NCBI GenBank assembly: GCA_029706075.1
Contig: JAINUG010000173.1
Span: 1,364,001 to 1,428,000 of the forward strand
DNA from: Aldrovandia affinis
Taxonomy: Eukaryota; Chordata; Actinopteri; Notacanthiformes; Halosauridae
Direction of reading: 5' to 3'
Length of the DNA: 64,000 nucleotides
The notes below the pieces were generated by a model. The model was not told where the DNA came from. It ran no database searches and saw nothing but the letters and a program-made list of their open reading frames with translations. The translations under genes and the position numbers were made by a program. Shown here one piece after another: positions 59,279 to 64,000 of this stretch; the stretch's first letter is position 1; the number at the start of each line of letters is the position of its first letter.

Positions 59279-59426
59279 CTAGCACTCGTCTATGGTAAGG
59301 CAGATGAATTCCTGAATGCATTTCTTATACTGCTGCTCAGTCGGGCTGCTGCTGGGGTATTGACCTGGCTGTCCAAATGGGCCTTCCGACTCCCGCATTT
59401 CCTCATTCATCCGGGCCAGCCGCAAC
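59279..59426 (-). CDS. acap3: acap3 terminal coding exon
   Basis: 148 nt. The acceptor is CCTCCACAG before GTTGCGGCT; the stop TAG is at 59281-59279. It encodes LRLARMNEEMRESEGPFGQP then PSSSPTEQQYKKCIQEFICL and ends TIDEC. The SPTE.Q...CIQEFI ending is characteristic of ACAP3; ACAP2 ends differently. The last residue is Cys where human ACAP3 ends in Ser. Confidence 0.95.
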
Positions 59427-59429
59427 CTG

Positions 59430-60030
59430 TGGAGGGCCGGGGTAAGGTGAGGGAGGAATGGGGGAGAACAGGGGAGAAGGAGGGGATGGGAAGAATGTAA
59501 AAATAAAGTTAGTGCCATGCAAGGGAGACTGAGGGACCTGAATTAGGCCTGTACTAAAATGTCAAAATTGCTACAATGACATATGGTGTCACAATGATTA
59601 TAAAGGCTTCTGAAACACAGGTATTGGGTGGCAGTGTGGGGGTGGTGGTCAAGGTACAGATATTCATGATACAGGACATATACATAGATTTTTTATTTCA
59701 ATATCACTGTGCCTTCCACTAACATCAAGCTAAGTTCAGAAAATGATCTCCTGTTGCTAGGCAACTGAATAATTGACTAAGGATACACCTTATAGTCCAT
59801 TCCAATTGCATTTTTAAAATAGACTTAGCTTCTTTCGTTTTATCTTCTTTTCCTAAGACTATACGGACATCTGTCTAACTGTGTTATATCATGAATATCA
59901 TCATGGCTAGGGGATAATGTTAGCATGAGGCAAAGATATCTTGTGTTATATTGCTATACTAATGTAATGTAGTGTCAAGACAGATGTCATAAACAACACA
60001 GTCTTCTTATCAATGTCCTGCACAGGTGAT
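59430..60030. other. acap3 last intron, nothing recognised
   Basis: Single-copy-looking sequence between the last two coding exons; no repeat or coding similarity seen. Confidence 0.4.
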
Positions 60031-60036
60031 ACCTAC

Positions 60037-60147
60037 AAAGTGACAATATCTGCATTGGCGGCCTGCACAGCGATGCTCAGAGGGTCCTGGCCGTCCTCGT
60101 CCCCATCATTCTGTGTGGCTCCTCGCTTCAGGAACAGACACACCTGC
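60037..60147 (-). CDS. acap3: acap3 ankyrin repeat exon (QVCLFLKRGA) with tandem triplicated acceptor
   Basis: 111 nt from the acceptor GTTTTACAG before GCAGGTGTG; the donor is ACTTT|GTAGGT. It encodes QVCLFLKRGATQNDGDEDGQ then DPLSIAVQAANADIVTL, the last ankyrin repeat of ACAP3. The acceptor and the first bases of the exon are present three times at 30-bp spacing (starts 60147, 60177, 60207). All are in frame, so 10 or 20 extra residues could be added. Confidence 0.95.
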
Positions 60148-60221
60148 CTGTAAAACATCAGGAACCGACACACCTGCCTGTAAAACATCAGCAACCAACA
60201 CACCTGCCTGTAAAACAGAGG
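60132..60221 (-). repeat. 30-bp x3 tandem repeat spanning acap3 splice acceptor
   Basis: Three near-identical 30-bp units. Each contains, on the minus strand, GTTTTACAG then GCAGGTGTGT and part of the exon start. Differences are a few single bases. Each unit carries its own acceptor AG and polypyrimidine stretch. Confidence 0.95.
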
Positions 60222-60639
60222 GGGCATGCACCGCACACTTGATCATGAACTCTGCCATGCTGTTTGCACACCACACAAAACAATCCATCAAGGACTTAGT
60301 CTGTCAATGTCTCATTCTTACACTCTAACATACTGAAGCCAACAGCAAGATGGTTGTGATAAACAACACAGCCTGCTTATGCCCACACCACATAAACAAA
60401 GTATGGCAATGAAATGATGATGAATAACTGAAATACAAGTGAAATACAAGCAATGTGCCTCTCTCATTACAGAGAAACATTTAGACAATCTATATCAAGT
60501 TAAATTAATGAATAAAGCCTCATTACTTTTTATAGTGGTTCTTCACTAAAAGGAGGCATCACTGTTTTCTGATATAAGTACAGTAATGTTGATTATCTAC
60601 AGGTAACAGTTACAATAAAGGAAAAAACAACATGAAGTG

Positions 60640-61080
60640 TCTTAATAGGACATTGGGCCAGCAAAAGCCGCCACAATAGCTTCAATGCGCCTTGGCATAG
60701 AGTCTTCAAGTGGAACTGGAACTCTACTGGAGGGATGCAACACCATTCTTCCGTGAGAAATTCCATAATTTGGTGTTTTGTAGATAGTGGTAGAAAACAC
60801 TGTCTCAGGCAGCGCTCCAGAATCCTCTATAAGTTTTAAATTGGGTTGAGACCAGATCTCAACTGAGGTCTCGACTGAGATGGCCATGGCACATGGTTTA
60901 CATTGTTTTCATGCTCATGTGCATGACCACTTGTGCCCTGTGAATGGGGGCATGGTCATCCTGGAAGAGACTACTCCCATCAGGATATAAATACTTATGC
61001 TTAGGATGAAAGTGATCACTAATGAACAGCTCTGACATCCGTATAAATTATTTCTAGGGTGAAGGAAGAATGATTGGTTG
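60640..61080. mobile_element. decayed DNA-transposon-derived repeat in acap3 intron
   Basis: CAATAGCTTCAATGCGCCTTGGCATAG, TTGGGTTGAGACCAGATCTC and GGGGGCATGGTCATCCTGGA resemble parts of the antisense strand of a fish DNA transposon, with no intact frame. Its end lies close to the acap3 ankyrin exon donor at 61098. Confidence 0.5.
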
Positions 61081-61098
61081 ATAAAAGCTGTGCCACAC

Positions 61099-61208
61099 CC
61101 TGTGTGTCCAAGATAGGTGGCATGGTGCAGCGGGCCTCTTCCCCGCATATCTCTTTGGTTGACGTCTGCGCTGTTCTGAAGAAGGAACTCACAGGCTATC
61201 AAGGAGCC
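61099..61208 (-). CDS. acap3: acap3 ankyrin repeat exon (CEFLLQNSADVNQRD)
   Basis: 110 nt, phase 0 in and 2 out. The acceptor is CTTGACAG before GGCTCCTTG; the donor is ACAGG|GTGTGG. It encodes GSLIACEFLLQNSADVNQRD then MRGRGPLHHATYLGHTG. The ADVNQRD...G.GPLHHA pattern is a complete ankyrin repeat, and is very close to ACAP2/ACAP3. Confidence 0.96.
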
Positions 61209-61425
61209 CTGTCAAGCAAACAGAGAGAGAGTAGGTGAGAGAAATATCTATTTTCTTTTTTTAAACGCCTTTATTAGCACAATTCAGACCTGAGAAACAC
61301 AGCCAATCATATATCCCATGTCCTCAGATAGAGCATGACACAAAAAAAAAACACAAAACATGCATACATCACTACCACCACTTCAGAACAAACACACAAA
61401 AAAACCCTTAGGGCCGATCAGTGTA

Positions 61426-61545
61426 CCTTGGCCATGAAGGCCAAGGAACTCTCCATAGACCTCCGAGATATAATTATGTCATAGAATTAAGGCATAGATA
61501 TGGGGGAAAGGGATAAAAACATTTCTGGTGGACTACAATCAAGTT
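61426..61545 (+). mobile_element. Tc1-like transposase N-terminal fragment
   Basis: GCCAAGGAACTCTCCATAGACC reads AKELSIDLRD, then GGCATAGATATGGGGGAAAGGG: the start of the transposase gene of the common fish Tc1 family. Truncated and with stops. Confidence 0.65.
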
Positions 61546-62600
61546 GAAGTATTAATTTGGTATTTGAACTATACCATTGGTTCAAAGAGAAAATATTTAA
61601 TCTTGATTTTATTTCATATGTTTATATTTTTGTATTAATACTGAATATGATTTTATATTGATTAGTAATCCAAACAGTTGGCTGTGGATTACATGCAGTG
61701 GGGTTATTACTACTTAAAAATGTATTATTCAATTTTACAACAACATTGCCCTTTAAAAGTTAACAATAATTAGCTTACCAATTACTGAAATTATCATTGC
61801 TCATTACACTGGTTTGTTGATGACAAACCATTCCCTCAATCAGTACGTCATCTTTTCCATGCACTATAAAGCTTTATGCAGTGCCTGTGCTTGTCACAAT
61901 ATGATTCTGAACAGCTGGCTCAGGGTCCAAGCAGCATGAATGATAAATTAAAGTTACATTGTTTTTTAACAGCTGTTCATTCACGCTTATTAACTGGTTA
62001 GCTGATGTATCCACTCAATTATTAATTGCTATAATTAATACTGATCACGGGTAATTATCCAATAATCCATTTCAAATGGCATTCCGATGGAAATAGATAC
62101 GCAATATTTAATTGTGGTAATCACAACATTTACGTACATGAGCCATGATATAACTAATTGATATAGCATTTGAGAAATAAGACCAGGAAACATTGCATTC
62201 TATATCTCAGTTCATTTAGGAGAAAGTTTAGCATGCATATTTAGTTAGAAATTTGGTTTAAGGCATTGTCTGGTTTATGTCGTCTCTGTGCTATAAACAT
62301 TGCATTTGCAGATGTTTCTGGAATAAAAAATAGGTTGCCCACATCAATATTAAAACTTTCCTATTCTCCACTTTTGCTCTGGTGTGCTACCCCTTTAAAT
62401 TTGTAGTGGCGACACGTGCACAATGACGGGCAAAATATAAACATATCTTACAGGACTAGCAATGAGATTTACTGCGAATCATCTGACAAAACTTAATACG
62501 CAGCTAAACCGAAGTTAGTATGGTAACCCGCCTTCATACGATGCTGCGTACTAGGAAACGAAGGTACACTGCAATCGACCCTTATATATTTAAACCCATC
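61546..62600. other. acap3 intron, unassigned AT-rich sequence
   Basis: No coding similarity, no clear repeats. Confidence 0.4.
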
Positions 62601-62768
62601 TCCCCATCACCAACATGGCAAAGTATCCCCCTGCACCCCACATGGCAAACAATGGCACATTGTTAGTAAGCAAATTAAATTCTGAAGGGGCCCCACTGTC
62701 ATGGTCTTAGGATCCCTGGCTAGTTTAGCCTGGCCGGACAAATGTCTTCTACTAAAACCTACTTTCTT

Positions 62769-63041
62769 CTACTGGGCAAAAGTTCCTCCCCTAAGCCTTG
62801 ATACCACTAGTGCTATTGCTCCATAAATAACCCTCCACTGTAGATCAGCTGTAGGTTTCTCTATGGGAGGTTTATATAGAGACCGCCAACATCCCCTTAG
62901 GGAGAAATCCGTGCCAAACAACCCTGACCACCTCAAGATCACCAGCCCCCACAACAATGCCTCGTGAGCAATTAAGATCCTCTCAGTTTCCTCAATTTCT
63001 CTTTCTAGGCCCTGAATAATAGACTTTGCCTTTAATGTCAC
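62769..63041 (-). pseudogene. non-LTR retrotransposon ORF2 C-terminal fragment
   Basis: The minus strand reads LEREIEETERILIAHEALLW, then LYKPPIEKPTADLQWRVIYG and AIALVVSRLRGG. The YKPPI.K.TADLQWR..HGAIA pattern is the conserved C-terminal segment of fish LINE ORF2 proteins. Isolated fragment. Confidence 0.65.
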
Positions 63042-63119
63042 ATCAGCTGTATACTGTTAATTGAAAACCCTAATCTGTGTTTTTCCCACCTCCCTCCTCA
63101 ATATTTCAATATACCTCCA

Positions 63120-63300
63120 ATTTCCCCCAAGAGAAAAGAACAAGTGAGAAAAAGGGAAAGAGAAAAGAGTGAGAGAAATGGGAAAGAGAAAAGCAAGGGA
63201 GGGCATGGAAGAAAATGGAGAGAGGGAGAAGGTGATGAAAAGCAAGGGAGAGAAGCGAGAAGAAAGAGGGAGCAAGAGGAAGAGAGAGAAAAATGTTTAA
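63120..63300. repeat. GA-rich (GGAGAGA/GAAAGAGA) low-complexity tract
   Basis: Almost pure purine on the plus strand (AAGAGAAAAGAGTGAGAGAA...). Open frames across it are a product of composition. Confidence 0.85.
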
Positions 63301-63844
63301 GCTCTTCAGGTGCTGCTCTTCCTCAAAGTGGCATGCTGCCTGTCTCCAGCTCAGAAAACAAAGGACTGACAGGGGGGCTGCCTAGTGGGATGTTTTTGGA
63401 GACAGCTCTCTCAGATCAAGTGCCTTGATGGAATGCAGAATCTCAAAACACCTTGGGGAGGGAGAGGAGCAGCTCCTAGAGAGCCTGATAATGACTCGCC
63501 GTGTCAACTCTGAGACTCTCAAATAATAACATCCTATTATGATCTATACCTGCAGTGAGCAACTACTGCTGTTCAGCTGTTAAAAGTAAGAAGTAGTCAT
63601 TTTCTATTTCCAGACTTCCTTGTGCTTTTGAAAGACAGTGGTGGATCTGCCAGGCTCTACCTCGAGTGACTGATGTTCTGTCTTTGTCTGTTTCTGGCAT
63701 GAAATATACAGTGTTACTGCTGGATAAAGCTCAACGTCTCCCATCAGCTAATTGAGGAAGATTCCTAGATCGTGAACAGTGATTAGGATGTTATTTATGG
63801 ATGTGTATAATTGCGTGTGTTCATATGCCTATGACGGGACTCAC

Positions 63845-64000
63845 CCCTATCACTGCCTGGATAAGTGGGCTCTTGCCCTCATCCTCCTCATAGACGGCAT
63901 TGACATCGGCTCCATGTGCTAGGGCCTCGGCCATAACGGGCAGGTTACGTGCTCGTGAGGCCTTGTACAGCAGTGCCCCCGGGTGCAGCTCCCGCAAATC
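63845..64000 (-). CDS. acap3: acap3-like ArfGAP, ankyrin region exon (5' end cut by window)
   Basis: Minus-strand 52-codon stretch DLRELHPGALLYKASRARNL then PVMAEALAHGADVNAVYEED and EGKSPLIQAVIG, ending at donor GGG|GTGAGT. It aligns with DLRELHPG...AEDEGKTPLVQAVLG of ACAP3, where the first ankyrin repeats follow the ArfGAP domain. ACAP proteins (BAR-PH-ArfGAP-ANK) act on Arf6 at endosomal membranes. The BAR, PH and ArfGAP exons lie right of the window. Confidence 0.93.

Noticed and set aside
63144-63428. 94-codon Glu/Lys/Arg-rich frame
   Set aside because: Translation of a purine-rich tract; no coding evidence.

Overview
This window is vertebrate nuclear DNA, almost certainly from a ray-finned (teleost) fish. 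Two intron-rich genes with vertebrate protein sequence lie in a sea of fish-type repeats: several Tc1-like families, tRNA-derived SINEs with the fish 'GGATAAAAGCGTCTGCTAAATG' type of tail, Harbinger and hAT-type elements, an L1 with separate ORF1 and ORF2, and CA/TA microsatellites. No bacterial gene organisation, CRISPR array or rRNA is present. The species cannot be named from the sequence.

Layout. From about 41.6 kb down to beyond position 1, on the minus strand, is a homeodomain-interacting protein kinase gene, best matched to HIPK1. It has a probable non-coding exon 1 at 41.3-41.6 kb and the ATG exon at 36468-35740. Twelve further exons run down to 2291. The reading phases of successive exons agree at every junction, including the more doubtful exons 12 and 14. 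The last C-terminal exon(s) lie to the left of the window. The introns (up to 16 kb) hold most of the repeats. From 64000 down to 59279, also on the minus strand, are the last four coding exons of an ACAP3-like Arf GTPase-activating protein (ankyrin repeats and C-terminal tail). Its 5' exons lie to the right. Between the two genes (about 41.6-59.3 kb) I find no conserved coding exon, only transposons, two LTR-like units and AT-rich sequence, part of which may be acap3 3' UTR.

The mobile DNA is strongly layered. A minus-strand L1 (12.7-20.5 kb) is broken inside its reverse-transcriptase domain by an opposite-strand L1 (14.3-17.2 kb), which itself carries a SINE. A Tc1-like element (55050-58018) is split by a 1720-bp LTR unit with a perfect 5-bp target duplication and eight internal copies of a ~168-bp repeat. 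A palindromic hAT-type MITE (6338-6562, 8-bp duplication) sits inside another DNA transposon. A SINE (26261-26608, 13-bp duplication) sits inside a MITE.

The most interesting observations are where repeats touch the genes. A 71-bp Tc1 transposase fragment abuts, and may supply the splice acceptor of, hipk1 exon 12, whose conserved first half is missing. A long GT microsatellite replaces the polypyrimidine tract at a NAGNAG acceptor of hipk1 exon 11. The splice acceptor of an acap3 ankyrin exon is tandemly triplicated in 30-bp units that stay in frame. I found no new multi-gene system; these gene-repeat junctions are the best candidates for follow-up.
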